Source of the DNA: Urmitella timonensis
GTDB taxonomy: Bacteria > Actinomycetota > Actinomycetes > Actinomycetales > Actinomycetaceae
Direction: 5' to 3'
Assembly: GCA_900120415.1 (NCBI GenBank)
Contig: FQLW01000005.1
Location: forward strand, 372,001-436,000
Length of the DNA: 64,000 bases
The notes under the pieces: model-generated
What the model saw: only the letters and a program-made list of their open reading frames with translations
Databases searched by the model: none
Told to the model about the DNA's origin: nothing
Translations under genes and position numbers: made by a program
Shown: positions 36,599 through 45,899 of the stretch, piece by piece
Position numbering within the stretch: the first letter of the stretch is position 1
Layout: each line of letters opens with the position of its first letter

Positions 36599-37615
36599 TT
36601 AGGAAGTACGGGATGCTAATAGCGCGGAGGCTTCTTGGCGCGCGGTGCCTTCCTCGCCAAGTCGCTCCAGATTAGCGGGGAGCTCGCGGCCTTTCGCCTG
36701 CATGGCGCGCGCCCACAACCTACCTGCCCGGTAGGAAGAACGCACGAGCGATCCAGCCATAACCGCCGAAAAGCCCAGTTCATAGGCATATTTTGACAGT
36801 TCCACAAACTCGGCGGGCTTTACCCAACGGTCAATCGGGTGATGCAGCGGGGAGGGACGCAGATATTGGGTGATAGTCATAATATCGACTTTGGCATCTT
36901 TCAAGGCGCGCAGGGCGGCCTCGATTTCTTCGCGGGTTTCTCCCATCCCTAATATCAGGTTCGATTTGGTAATTAAACCGGCATTGGAGGCGGCTTCCAA
37001 GACTTGCAGGGAACGCTCGTAGCGGAAGGCGGGGCGGATTTGCCGGAAAATCCGGGGTACGGTTTCTAGGTTATGTCCGAATACTTCGGGGCGCGCCGAG
37101 AATACTTCTTCTAGGGCGCTTTGGTGTCCGCGAAAATCATCTACCAGTAGCTCTACCCCGGTGTTGGGTGATTTAGCGTGAATTTGGCGAGCAGTTTCCG
37201 CATATAACCAGGAGGCTCCATCGGGGAGGTCATCGCGGGATACTCCGGTGACTGTAGCGTATCGCAGCCCTAATTCGGCGACTGAGTCCGCGACTCGGCT
37301 GGGTTCTTCCCGGTCGTATTCGCCAGGGCGTCCGGTGGCAATATCGCAAAAGTCGCAGCGTCGGGTACAGATTGCTCCGCCGATTAGGAAGGTGGCTTCT
37401 CGGTCTTGCCAGCATTCATAGATATTGGGGCAATTGGCTTCGGCGCACACGGTGTTTAGTCCGGAGCGGCGCACCAGATGCCGCATATCCATATAGTTTT
37501 TTCCGGAAACTACCTTGGTTTTTATCCACTCTGGCTTGTTTTCGATGGGGCTTAGGGAGTTCCGTGCCTCTACCCGTAATAATTTGCGCTCGCCTACCTC
37601 AGGAAGTGTAGACAT
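36599..37615 (-). CDS. lipA: Lipoyl synthase
   Basis: Radical-SAM enzyme inserting two sulfurs into octanoyl-E2 or GcvH. It has the radical-SAM CTRRCDFC motif and the LipA-specific auxiliary cluster cysteines in [12 protein letters not shown]; the conserved serine of the RSSYRAG motif is near the C-terminus. The frame is open to 37642, but GGAGGG before ATG 37615 ([11 protein letters not shown]) decides the start. It overlaps lipB by 17 bp, and the two form an operon. 338 residues, normal. Confidence 0.96.
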   Translation of the reverse strand: MSTLPEVGERKLLRVEARNSLSPIENKPEWIKTKVVSGKNYMDMRHLVRRSGLNTVCAEANCPNIYECWQDREATFLIGGAICTRRCDFCDIATGRPGEYDREEPSRVADSVAELGLRYATVTGVSRDDLPDGASWLYAETARQIHAKSPNTGVELLVDDFRGHQSALEEVFSARPEVFGHNLETVPRIFRQIRPAFRYERSLQVLEAASNAGLITKSNLILGMGETREEIEAALRALKDAKVDIMTITQYLRPSPLHHPIDRWVKPAEFVELSKYAYELGFSAVMAGSLVRSSYRAGRLWARAMQAKGRELPANLERLGEEGTARQEASALLASRTS

Positions 37616-38273
37616 TTTTGCCCTCCTGCCCTTGTTTCTCACCTCTAAAGTAAGGGGTGTCTAAGTTGCGGCGCAACCCGGCGATTACGGGGGCGCGCAT
37701 AGAGTCCACGGTTTCGCTACATCCTTGTTCCTTCATGGAAGTTACCCAGGCATCGGCGAGGCCGCAGGGAATTATCCGGGCGAAATCACTAAACGTGGGG
37801 TTCACGTTGAGGGCGAAACCGTGCATGGAAGCCCCCCGCGCAGTATGAATTCCGATGGCAGCAATCTTCTTATCGATTACCCCCGGTTTCAATACCCAAG
37901 CTCCTGCTCGTCCCGCAATCCGCTGCGCGTGAATCCCGTAGGGTTCCAAGGTGTCGATTACTACTTGTTCCACGGCGCGTATAAAGCGAATTACATCCAG
38001 AGGCTGGGGCAGTTTTACTATCGGGTAGCAAACCAATTGACCCGGGCCGTGCCAAGTAACCGAACCGCCCCGGTTTACTTCGATTACCGGTACATCTTTA
38101 TTGGGTACATCTTCCGGTTTGGTGTTGCGTCCCACGGTGAAAGTGGGGGAGTACTGGACTAAGAGAGCGGTATTCTCTCGCTTTCCCGCTGCGACTTCGG
38201 CATGGATCTGTTTATGCAATTTATCCAGGGTGCGATAGTCCTGCAGCTGCCCGGTTAAATCCATTATTTGCAC
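37599..38273 (-). CDS. lipB: Octanoyl-[ACP]:protein N-octanoyltransferase
   Basis: Transfers octanoate from ACP to lipoyl domains, providing the substrate of LipA. Motifs: [21 protein letters not shown], the catalytic Lys in [10 protein letters not shown] and the catalytic Cys in [14 protein letters not shown]. 224 residues. The start is GTG 38273 or the in-frame ATG at 38264. It lies 50 nt after metX on the same strand. The lipA/lipB overlap implies translational coupling. Confidence 0.95.
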   Translation of the reverse strand: MQIMDLTGQLQDYRTLDKLHKQIHAEVAAGKRENTALLVQYSPTFTVGRNTKPEDVPNKDVPVIEVNRGGSVTWHGPGQLVCYPIVKLPQPLDVIRFIRAVEQVVIDTLEPYGIHAQRIAGRAGAWVLKPGVIDKKIAAIGIHTARGASMHGFALNVNPTFSDFARIIPCGLADAWVTSMKEQGCSETVDSMRAPVIAGLRRNLDTPYFRGEKQGQEGKNVYTS

Positions 38274-38323
38274 GTTTTCCAGCCTACCTGGCTTACCCGC
38301 TAATAAACGGATACGAGCGGTAA

Positions 38324-39523
38324 CTATAAGCCAGCAACGAAATCCGCTAGGATCTTTTCCACCTGGCGGGTTTCTACTAGGAAACCATCATGACCAGACG
38401 ATGAGGTTACTTGCTGGTAGTGAGCCCCGGGGATTTGGCGGGCTAGTTCCGCGCATTCTTCCACCGGAAATAAGCGGTCAGAATCTACTCCAATCACTAG
38501 GGTGAGAGCCGAGATGGAACCGGCGGCGCGGCGGGTACCGCCGCGCCCGCGACCGATATCGTGAGTAATCATCGCACGAGTTAACGCCCGATAAGAGCCG
38601 GGATCAAAACGCCGCGTCAGTTTTTTCCCGTGATAATCCAGGTACGATTCCACGGCGTAGCGTCCTCCTGCCAGGGGATTTTCGCCTTTTTGGGGGTTAT
38701 GACCAAAACGGGTGTTTAACTCGTCGGAAGTGCGATAGGTGGCGTGTGCGATTTGCCGAGCTAGCGCCATACCCGGGTTACCCGCTTCTTTATCGGCTGA
38801 TAAATAATAGTCTCCACCGGCAAAGCTGGGGTCTAATTCTTGGGCACACACCTGCATATGTGCCCAACCGGTCTGGTCGGCGCTGGTCGCTGCGGCCGTT
38901 GCGACCAGCGCCAATGCCCGTACTCGCTGCGGATATAAGCACGCCCACTCGAGGGCGCGAAATCCTCCAGCAGATGGCCCTACTACCAGTGCCCACGATA
39001 GTATTCCTAGCTGTTTGCGCAGCTTATTTTCTGCCCGCACCTGGTCACGGGTAGTGATTTCGGGGAAACGGGAGCCCCAAGGTAATCCGTCAGGCGCCGG
39101 CCAGGCAGGGCCGGTAGACCCTTGACATCCGCCCAGGCAGTTAGGAGCCACCACAAAGTAACGGTCAGTATCAATCGGTTTGCCAGGTCCTACTACCCGC
39201 TCCCACCAGCCGGCAGTGGGGTGCGCCGGGCTTTGCAACCCAATCACATGAGAGTCCCCAGTTAAGGCGTGTTCAATCAATATTGCATTGGAGGCATCGG
39301 CGTTCAGTTTCCCCCAAGTTTCATAGGCCAGGTAACCCCCTGGCAGGCTGCCTCCGTTTTCTAAAGGTAATTGTCCAAGGGAAACGAATCGGCGGTTACC
39401 GGGATCGTCACCAGGTAGCCAGGCGGGATTATTTGCCCAGTTAGTGCCGGGATATTGCTGGCGAGGATTAAAGATTTCGGTTTTTGTACCACCGGCGGTT
39501 TTTTCTTTTAACGCTGTAGACAT
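38324..39523 (-). CDS. metX: Homoserine O-acetyltransferase
   Basis: Alpha/beta-hydrolase-fold enzyme that acetylates L-homoserine for direct sulfhydrylation to homocysteine. LAYETWGKLNADASNAIL and HALTGDSHVIG are diagnostic. The nucleophile motif reads VGPSAGGFRALEW, whereas the family usually has GGSMGG. Catalytic Asp is in IGVDSDRLFP and His in SSGHDGFLVE. It follows metY by 60 nt, so the two form a metY-metX unit under the leader described upstream. 399 residues. Confidence 0.93.
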   Translation of the reverse strand: MSTALKEKTAGGTKTEIFNPRQQYPGTNWANNPAWLPGDDPGNRRFVSLGQLPLENGGSLPGGYLAYETWGKLNADASNAILIEHALTGDSHVIGLQSPAHPTAGWWERVVGPGKPIDTDRYFVVAPNCLGGCQGSTGPAWPAPDGLPWGSRFPEITTRDQVRAENKLRKQLGILSWALVVGPSAGGFRALEWACLYPQRVRALALVATAAATSADQTGWAHMQVCAQELDPSFAGGDYYLSADKEAGNPGMALARQIAHATYRTSDELNTRFGHNPQKGENPLAGGRYAVESYLDYHGKKLTRRFDPGSYRALTRAMITHDIGRGRGGTRRAAGSISALTLVIGVDSDRLFPVEECAELARQIPGAHYQQVTSSSGHDGFLVETRQVEKILADFVAGL

Positions 39524-39583
39524 TGAGATTTCTCCAAGCTAATACCGGATTTCTGTCTTTTATTGCAAAAGCGCAAGCGCCAC

Positions 39584-40876
39584 TTATTTCTTAATCGCTG
39601 CGAATCCGGCTTCCAGATCAGCGATAATGTCTGCTACGTCCTCTAAACCGACTGAAACACGTATAGTGGATTGGCTGATACCAGCTGCCGCCAACTCTTT
39701 TTCGTTAGCCTGCGAATGGGTGGTGGAGGCGGGGTGGATAACCTGCGAACGTAGATCCCCCAGATTTGCCACGTTAGTTAGTAGCTGCAAAGCATCCACA
39801 AACGCCTCCCCATCGGCGCGGTTCCCTTTAAGGTCAAAAGCCAAAACCGCGCCCGCACCGCCGGGGGCATATTTTTGCTGCAAACCATGGGTAGGAGAGG
39901 AGGCAAGCCCCGAATAGCTAACTGATGCTACCTGCGGATGTGCTTCTAAGAACTCTGCTACTTTTTGAGCATTCTCCACATGGCGCTGCACCCGCAGTGA
40001 CAGGGTTTCAATCCCGATATTTACTAGGAAAGAGTTAAACGGGCTGGCCGCGAACCCAAAGTCGCGCAGCCCCTGCACCCGGGCTTTAGTAATAAACGCG
40101 GCCTCGCCGAGGTCTTTATAAACCAAGCCGTGATAGGACGGATCTGGCTGGTTGAACTGGGGGAAACGGTCCGGATCAGCTCCCCAATCGAAAGAGCCGC
40201 CATCAACGATTACCCCTTGGATAGAGTTTCCATGTCCACACAGGTATTTCGAGGCCGAATGCACCACAATATCGGCGCCCCATTCTAAGGGACGGGTCAG
40301 ATAGGGGGTGGCGACCGTGTTATCCACAATGAAAGGTACCCCTACCTGTTTTGCAACCTCGGCTACGCCCTCGATATCGAGGAAATCATTTTTGGGGTTA
40401 GGAATAGTTTCGGCGAAGAAAGCAATGGTGCGTTCATTGGTTGCTGCCTCCCACTGCGCGCCGTTGGTAGGGTCAGTAACAAAAGTGGTAGTGATGCCAT
40501 AGCGGGGCAGGTTATTCGCCAAGAACGCCAAGGTTCCCCCATAAAGCGAGGGAGAAGCCACAATATTGTCTCCCGCCTGGGCTATCGTCAAAATAGTCAG
40601 CGCAATCGCGGCGGCTCCCGAGGAGGTAGACAGCGCTCCCACTCCGCCCTCTAAAGAATTAACTCGCTGCTCGAAAACCTCATTTGTGGGGTTGTTTAGA
40701 CGAGTGTAGATGGGGCCGGGTTCTTTTAAGGCGAAGCGATCCGCGCCCTGTTTCGCGTCCTTAAACACATATCCGTTGGTTTGGTACAGTGGAGGCACCG
40801 GGGATCCGGCTTCTTTATCGGGACGGTATCCGGCGTGAATCTGGCGAGTGTTGAAACCCCAGTTTTGCTTAGTCAT
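39584..40876 (-). CDS. metY: O-acetylhomoserine sulfhydrylase
   Basis: PLP enzyme making homocysteine from O-acetylhomoserine and sulfide. The PLP lysine is in HSASKYLCGHGNSIQG; FNTRQIHAGYRPD at the N-terminus and the YTRLNNPTNEVFEQR block are typical of the Cys/Met-metabolism family, and the 430-residue length with the central insertion fits MetY rather than MetB or MetC. First gene of the metY-metX run, with a structured leader that ends in a terminator. Confidence 0.95.
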   Translation of the reverse strand: MTKQNWGFNTRQIHAGYRPDKEAGSPVPPLYQTNGYVFKDAKQGADRFALKEPGPIYTRLNNPTNEVFEQRVNSLEGGVGALSTSSGAAAIALTILTIAQAGDNIVASPSLYGGTLAFLANNLPRYGITTTFVTDPTNGAQWEAATNERTIAFFAETIPNPKNDFLDIEGVAEVAKQVGVPFIVDNTVATPYLTRPLEWGADIVVHSASKYLCGHGNSIQGVIVDGGSFDWGADPDRFPQFNQPDPSYHGLVYKDLGEAAFITKARVQGLRDFGFAASPFNSFLVNIGIETLSLRVQRHVENAQKVAEFLEAHPQVASVSYSGLASSPTHGLQQKYAPGGAGAVLAFDLKGNRADGEAFVDALQLLTNVANLGDLRSQVIHPASTTHSQANEKELAAAGISQSTIRVSVGLEDVADIIADLEAGFAAIKK

Positions 40877-40944
40877 TTTTATTTATCCTTTTCAGTAGAT
40901 TTGGGTTTTTCTAAAACGTTTGCCAATAGTCCACTTTGGATAAA

Positions 40945-40990
40945 CAAAAAGCCCGGCAAGGCAGTCCAAAGGGACTTTCTTTGCACGGGC
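40945..40990 (-). terminator. Leader terminator upstream of metY (candidate attenuator)
   Basis: On the minus strand, GCCCG (40990-40986) pairs with CGGGC (40955-40951), with further pairing inside (CAAAG with CTTTG), followed by TTTTTG. It lies about 70 nt before the metY start codon and after the promoter-like element, so it would stop transcription before metY unless another structure forms. Confidence 0.65.
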
Positions 40991-41100
40991 AAACGCGTCG
41001 CCGCCTAGGGGCGGACTGGGAAGAGCTGACCGTGCGGGTCAGCTGAACATTCGACGTGTCATGCCCTCAAGATAACCTGGTGTTGCCTGTCAATAGCAAG
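40991..41100 (-). promoter_or_regulatory. metY leader: promoter and hairpins
   Basis: Minus strand, 5' to 3': a TTGCTA or TTGACA -35-like element, a -10-like TATCTT, 6 nt, a short ORF, a perfect hairpin AGCTGACC/GGTCAGCT (5-nt loop CGCAC), then hairpin CCGCC/GGCGG, then the terminator. The combination looks like an attenuator. I could not fit it to the SAM-I, SAM-II, SAM-IV or SAH riboswitch consensus patterns. Confidence 0.55.
41039..41062 (-). CDS. Possible leader peptide MTRRMFS
   Basis: Eight codons: ATG ACA CGT CGA ATG TTC AGC TGA. The ATG is 6 nt after a TATCTT hexamer, so it may be leaderless. Two of the seven residues are Met, and the stop codon lies in the 5' arm of the AGCTGACC/GGTCAGCT hairpin, so ribosome position could affect folding. 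It is too short to prove by sequence alone. Confidence 0.4.
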   Translation of the reverse strand: MTRRMFS

Positions 41101-41232
41101 CCAATCTTAGAAGATGAGAACTAAGTCACTATTTCGATAAGAGGAAAATTCGCAATTCTGTGTCCTGTAACGGCTGAAAAAGCTGTCCCCAAAGGTTAAT
41201 CTGGAGGAAAGAGTAACCGCAAAGGAGAAATC

Positions 41233-42462
41233 ATGAGCAATGACAGCTTGCCCAGTGTAGATACCAATGCTGACCCGGTAGTGACCTGGAATGTTCAAGA
41301 GGGCGCGATGGTGGCTGCCAAGCTCGATCCCAGGACGGTGTGCCAGTTCTTTAGGGAACAAAATATCGTTGCCGAGGCAGATTGGTTTCCCGATACCCCG
41401 CATTTGCTGGGCGTAAATGTGCTACGCAACCAGGCTGACGGCCTGGCATCTTTAGATGAGGCAGAGGAACCGCTGCGGGTGGGGGCAGCGCTCCCGGAAG
41501 TGGTAGAACTGCTGGCAGAAAAGTTTGCTGCCGACGTTTCCATCGGGGAATATCATGCCAATAAACTACCTTCCGATATGCCTCTTCCCTCCCGGTCAGG
41601 TGATAGGGAGCAACCGGTACGAGTAGTCGAGATTTCTTCGATGCCGGTTTCTTCAGTTCCGTTTTGCGCGGCTGCGGAAGGGAAAACCCTGGGGTGTGTG
41701 ACCCTTCCGGAAGGTCGGATTGCTCTGTGCTATGAAACGATTCGCGCGGATATTGTAGAAGGTTCTTTGATTTCCCGGATTCCCGCGGTGGGACTGTATG
41801 TTTCTGCCCATGATCAGCGGGTGGTGGCAGTTACTTCCGATGAAGTTGCCGACCCAGAGAAACTGGCAATTCACTCCTGGTTACTCCAAACCCAGGTGGT
41901 TCCCGGAGCAGTAGAGAATCCCGACCCGGCACTGGAAGAACAGATCCGGGAATACCTTGGACACTCCTCCTCGCCCAACCGGATTGCTGAAACCGCCGGG
42001 TGTGACGCCCACCAATTAGCGCAGACTTTCAAAATTGCCGGTCAAGATGGAATGGTGCGGGCGATTGAAGTTATGGGGCTACCAGCTGAGGCCGCCGCTT
42101 TCCTCTATGGGCGACTTGAGTTAGAGGACGTGCCCGGGATTGAAATCTTCCATGAACCCGGTTGGGCGCGTGCCATGGGGCACAGCGTAGATATGCGGAT
42201 ATTGCATTCTGACGAGGACGCGAAAACTCCTTTCGGTATCCTACGGAAGCTAGAAATAGAGCATCCCACTTTGATGAAAGTGGCAAATGTTGCTCAAATG
42301 GCAGTAGGGGTGGGCTTAATTGGTGCTGGCCTAATCGGTCTCGCAGGTAAGAAACGTTTCTCAAAGCTTTCCCTGCTGGGCGGAGTAATGCTTTCCCTAG
42401 ATGGGGCGCTACGTTTTTCGGTTATTCACCACATGAAGAGTCGTCTATTAGGAGATATATAA
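41233..42462 (+). CDS. Conserved-looking hypothetical protein with C-terminal membrane segment
   Basis: 409 residues, not recognised. It starts after AAAGGAGAAATC. Residues 1-335 are acidic and without signal peptide; a hydrophobic stretch (about 352-372, VANVAQMAVGVGLIGAGLIGLAG) then KKRF and a second weaker segment form a possible C-terminal anchor, placing the main domain in the cytoplasm. Residues 225-260 look like a helix-turn-helix-like helical bundle (SPNRIAETAGCDAHQLAQTF), but this is weak. It is divergent from metY and convergent with brkB. No function assigned. Confidence 0.7.
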   Translation: MSNDSLPSVDTNADPVVTWNVQEGAMVAAKLDPRTVCQFFREQNIVAEADWFPDTPHLLGVNVLRNQADGLASLDEAEEPLRVGAALPEVVELLAEKFAADVSIGEYHANKLPSDMPLPSRSGDREQPVRVVEISSMPVSSVPFCAAAEGKTLGCVTLPEGRIALCYETIRADIVEGSLISRIPAVGLYVSAHDQRVVAVTSDEVADPEKLAIHSWLLQTQVVPGAVENPDPALEEQIREYLGHSSSPNRIAETAGCDAHQLAQTFKIAGQDGMVRAIEVMGLPAEAAAFLYGRLELEDVPGIEIFHEPGWARAMGHSVDMRILHSDEDAKTPFGILRKLEIEHPTLMKVANVAQMAVGVGLIGAGLIGLAGKKRFSKLSLLGGVMLSLDGALRFSVIHHMKSRLLGDI

Positions 42463-42570
42463 GGATTCTGTTGCCCACTCTAGTGGTCAGCTGTGAGCGG
42501 ATTAGCACTCCGACTAATTGCGTTGCCATTGGCTGTTGTCTAGCTGTTATCTAGTGGGGAAACCCTCAGA

Positions 42571-43839
42571 TTAGCGGGGATTGCGACGAGAATCCTGCAA
42601 TGAGCGCAGGTAGGCTATCCGTTTTTGATGCCAGGAGATTCGTTTGTCAATCCAAGCTGCAACTTTACCTTGCCACGGTTTCCCGGTAGCCGAGCACAGG
42701 GCTAAACGCCACCTGGGCGCTTTACCCAAGGGAGATTCCGGCGGTAAATCGGTGTCTTTGGGGTGTTCTAGGTCCACTATTCCGCTTAAGCGGTGATGCG
42801 CCCAGTCTAAAGTGAGCGGGTTGGAAAGGGAAACGTAGTTCGGTTTTTCGTTCGCATGCACGTCCTCGGCTTCGCTAACCGCTAGCGCTTTCGGAGGATT
42901 TGCGATAAAAGCACAGGTGATCAGCATTACTCTCGAAAGTAAGTTAATCCACAGCAACAGGGTGGCAATAGCTGCAAAAGAAGCTAGCAGCGGGTTATTC
43001 ACCGCTCCCACAGCCGAAGTGCCCAGTGACCGAATGAGGGTGGAGAGCAAACCGAAAACTGCTAACCCCAAAAGTAAATCGGTTCGCGGGACTCTAGCTA
43101 GAGCCACGAAGCGGATTAACACCCACAGAACCAAAGCGTCAATGTCGGCACTGATTAGAAAAGAACCGAGACGTATCGCCAGAGAAGCTAGGGCAGATTT
43201 AATTCCTAACATTCCTAAAATATCGTTAGCGATAACCGTATTAGCTAAGGTTAAAATCCCGCTTGCCGCTACTCCCAGGCAGATAGTTATAAACCCTAAA
43301 AGGTCTCGTAGTTTCTCTACTGCTGCTCCCGAGGGAACTTGATCAATTCCGAACATTGCCCGGATTGATGATTTCATAGCTTGCATCACTGAGGTCGCGG
43401 AAAAAAGTAGCACCACTACCGCAATCACCCCGGTCAGTGAAAAAGAAGTTGAGAGCACTAATTGTGAGGGGTCTACAATTCCGGATGACCCTTTCCAGCT
43501 GAGCACTCCCGGTAGTGCGGATGCTAGGGAAGAAAAAACTGCGTCTTTTAACTGCGGGCTACGTCCCAATATCCCCAGTAAAACCGTGAGTGCGATAGTG
43601 AGCGCCGCGGCCAGGGAAAAAATAGCCGAATAGGCGATACCGCCCGCCAATAGCGCGCCGCGTCCACTGCTATAACGCAAGAGGCTCCGCACTACCCGAG
43701 TGCGCTGTATCCATTGGATAAAAACTTTAAGCTTTCCACCCAGCCTATCCTCGGCACTTACATCACTAAGAGTTGGTGAAAACTGTTCTTGATGGCGGGT
43801 TTGAACTGGGAGCTCGGTAGGGGAAGAACTAGCTTGCAT
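42571..43839 (-). CDS. YihY/BrkB family inner-membrane protein
   Basis: 422-residue integral membrane protein with about six hydrophobic segments between residues 65 and 330. LLRYSSGRGALLAGGIAYSAIFSLAAALT resembles the start of the BrkB domain, and the rest of the pattern follows. The last 100 residues are polar and basic, presumably cytoplasmic. Family members are called virulence factor BrkB or YihY; their biochemical role is not agreed. The ATG lies 6 nt after TAGATT, with no ribosome site. Confidence 0.85.
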   Translation of the reverse strand: MQASSSPTELPVQTRHQEQFSPTLSDVSAEDRLGGKLKVFIQWIQRTRVVRSLLRYSSGRGALLAGGIAYSAIFSLAAALTIALTVLLGILGRSPQLKDAVFSSLASALPGVLSWKGSSGIVDPSQLVLSTSFSLTGVIAVVVLLFSATSVMQAMKSSIRAMFGIDQVPSGAAVEKLRDLLGFITICLGVAASGILTLANTVIANDILGMLGIKSALASLAIRLGSFLISADIDALVLWVLIRFVALARVPRTDLLLGLAVFGLLSTLIRSLGTSAVGAVNNPLLASFAAIATLLLWINLLSRVMLITCAFIANPPKALAVSEAEDVHANEKPNYVSLSNPLTLDWAHHRLSGIVDLEHPKDTDLPPESPLGKAPRWRLALCSATGKPWQGKVAAWIDKRISWHQKRIAYLRSLQDSRRNPR

Positions 43840-43965
43840 ATTCTTAATCTAGCGGTTCTGTCTTACTAAAGCATCCTGGGAACGAACAAAAAAGCGCGAG
43901 AAGAGACAAATAGCAACAAAATAGGGTAGGCTAAAGAAAAGTTTCCTGTTTCAATGGAGAGAGCC

Positions 43966-44757
43966 ATGCTAGCGCATCAGCGGCACGATGAAATTTTACG
44001 GCAAGTAAATATCAATGGATCCGTGCGGGTTACCGACTTGGTAACCGAGCTGGGCGTATCGGAAATGACGGTGCGGCGTGACATTAGTTTGCTCGCAACT
44101 CAGGGCAAACTAGAGCGCGTTCACGGAGGGGCAGTCCGCCTAGAGGATATAAACTCCGCCCCTTCTGCTCTCAGTGCTGTTCCCAGTAATGAAGAGAAAA
44201 TCATTGCCCAAGCGGCAGCTGAAACTATTCGCCCAGGTTCTAAGCTCTTTATTGGTGCGGGTGGAAGCGGTCGCTGTCTCGCAAAGATAATCAGCGAAAG
44301 TGAAATCTTCTCCTCTTTGACGGTGGCAACCAACTATCTGCCTGCGATTCGGATTCTTGATGAAGCCCAGCAGATGCAGCGAGATAACGGCAGGGCTCAT
44401 GCTGAGGTTATTTTCTTTGGGGGGCAGCCTTCTGGGCATGAAACTTTAGGTTCTTCCACCGTGATTACTGCCTACAATTTTCATTTCCATTCCGTATTTA
44501 TCGAAGCCGAAGGCATTGACGCTCAAACTGGTCTTAGCTGCAATAATCTAGATAAAGCTATGGTTGAAAAAGTGCTGATTGAAAACAGTGAGTTCGCTAC
44601 CGTTATGGTGCCAACCCTGGCGTGGCGAAGGTCAGCGCTAGGGGTGGTCTGTCCTTTAAATCAGATTTCGCGAGTCATATCGGTTAGTGCCCCGCCTAGC
44701 GGAATAGCCGAGAGCCTCACCGAGGCGCAAGTAATGGTGGATATTCGCGAGCCTTAG
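43966..44757 (+). CDS. DeoR/GlpR-type transcriptional regulator
   Basis: N-terminal winged helix (about residues 2-58) containing VTDLVTELGVSEMTVRRDI, then a sugar-phosphate-binding DeoRC domain with FIGAGGSGRCLAKII and the ATNYLPAIRIL segment. The frame opens at ATG 43954, but GGAGAGAG before ATG 43966 (MLAHQRHDEIL) fits the family start better. It is immediately upstream of manC and the BMP lipoprotein and may regulate them. The effector is probably a phosphorylated sugar. Confidence 0.85.
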   Translation: MLAHQRHDEILRQVNINGSVRVTDLVTELGVSEMTVRRDISLLATQGKLERVHGGAVRLEDINSAPSALSAVPSNEEKIIAQAAAETIRPGSKLFIGAGGSGRCLAKIISESEIFSSLTVATNYLPAIRILDEAQQMQRDNGRAHAEVIFFGGQPSGHETLGSSTVITAYNFHFHSVFIEAEGIDAQTGLSCNNLDKAMVEKVLIENSEFATVMVPTLAWRRSALGVVCPLNQISRVISVSAPPSGIAESLTEAQVMVDIREP

Positions 44758-44801
44758 TCGAGCCTCGCCTTAACCCAGGCTATCCACGATATTTTTAAAT
44801 T

Positions 44802-45899
44802 ATGAGCCTACATGTAATCATTCCTGCCGGAGGTCCGGGTAGTCGTCTTTGGCCCTTGTCCAGAACAGCTCAACCCAAATTCTTACTTGACTTGCTGGGG
44901 GAAGGGCGTAGCCTCTTGCAGGCAACTGTAGACCGACTCAGCCCCCTAGCTGCGTCCTTAACGGTAGTAAGTGGAACTGTTCACCGCCAGGCAATCGCTG
45001 CCCAAAACTTGCCACAACGGTTAGTACCTGGTCTAGACAATCACTATCAGGTGTTGAGCGAACCTAGTAGGAAGAACTCTCTCGGTGCGATCGCTTGGGC
45101 GGCAGCTAGGCTACAACAAAAATATGGTTCAGTTATTGCCGGCTCTTTTGCTGCCGATCATGCGATTGCTGATGCGGATGCTTTTCGCCGCGCCGTATCG
45201 GCTGCAGTTAAAACGGCAGAGGAAGGAAAAATTGTAACTATAGGAATAGCTCCTAGCTATCCTGCCACTGCTTATGGTTATATCTGCGCTTCCAATACTG
45301 TTTTGAGCCCGGAAAATAGCCGGCCACAAGTTTTGTTAGCCAACAGTTTTAAAGAAAAGCCTTCACAGCCGGAAGCCGAGAGTTATCTAGCGGAGGGAGG
45401 CTATTTCTGGAACGCCGGAATGTTCGTATTTAACACCGAGGTATTCTTGTCGCGCCTAAATAATTTGCATCCCCAATATTATGAAACGATTCAAGAAATG
45501 GTGCGGGTAAACCCGGGGACTGCAGATTTTACTGAGCTTTGGGAATCACTGCCTTCCTACCCCATAGACACTGCGATTGCAGAACCAGTAGCCGCTGAGG
45601 GCGGGGTAGCGGTAGTCTCAGCCGAGGACTTCGGCTGGTCCGATGTGGGAGATTATCGCTCCCTGGCTACGGTGCTTCGCAAAGATAACCCCGATGCTTG
45701 CATAGTTCGAGGCAGTGGTAACAGTGAACTACTAGCCAGCCCCGGTGCTTTTATCGATCACGAGGGCGAGGAAAAACTGCTGGTGGTAGGGATACCTAAC
45801 GCGGTAGTAGTGCGCCGTGGGGATGTAACTTTGGTGACTACCACGAAGAGCGCACAACACCTTTCAAAGGTTGTCCCCAGTCAAGGGGAACTGCAATGA
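44802..45899 (+). CDS. manC: Mannose-1-phosphate guanylyltransferase
   Basis: Makes GDP-mannose from GTP and mannose-1-phosphate for glycan synthesis. The nucleotide-binding signature IPAGGPGSRLWPLSR is at residues 7-21, with the lysine of TAQPKFLLDL, then FAADHAI, and the FKEKP, ENAGMFVF-like (WNAGMFVF) and SDVGDY motifs. 365 residues without the isomerase domain of bifunctional ManC. Its TGA overlaps the next ATG by 4 bp. A TATTTT hexamer lies 6 nt before the ATG. Confidence 0.92.
   Translation: MSLHVIIPAGGPGSRLWPLSRTAQPKFLLDLLGEGRSLLQATVDRLSPLAASLTVVSGTVHRQAIAAQNLPQRLVPGLDNHYQVLSEPSRKNSLGAIAWAAARLQQKYGSVIAGSFAADHAIADADAFRRAVSAAVKTAEEGKIVTIGIAPSYPATAYGYICASNTVLSPENSRPQVLLANSFKEKPSQPEAESYLAEGGYFWNAGMFVFNTEVFLSRLNNLHPQYYETIQEMVRVNPGTADFTELWESLPSYPIDTAIAEPVAAEGGVAVVSAEDFGWSDVGDYRSLATVLRKDNPDACIVRGSGNSELLASPGAFIDHEGEEKLLVVGIPNAVVVRRGDVTLVTTTKSAQHLSKVVPSQGELQ

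Noticed and set aside
40877-41232. SAM riboswitch upstream of metY
   Set aside because: The conserved core sequences of the SAM-I, SAM-II and SAM-IV types could not be matched; described instead as a candidate attenuator.
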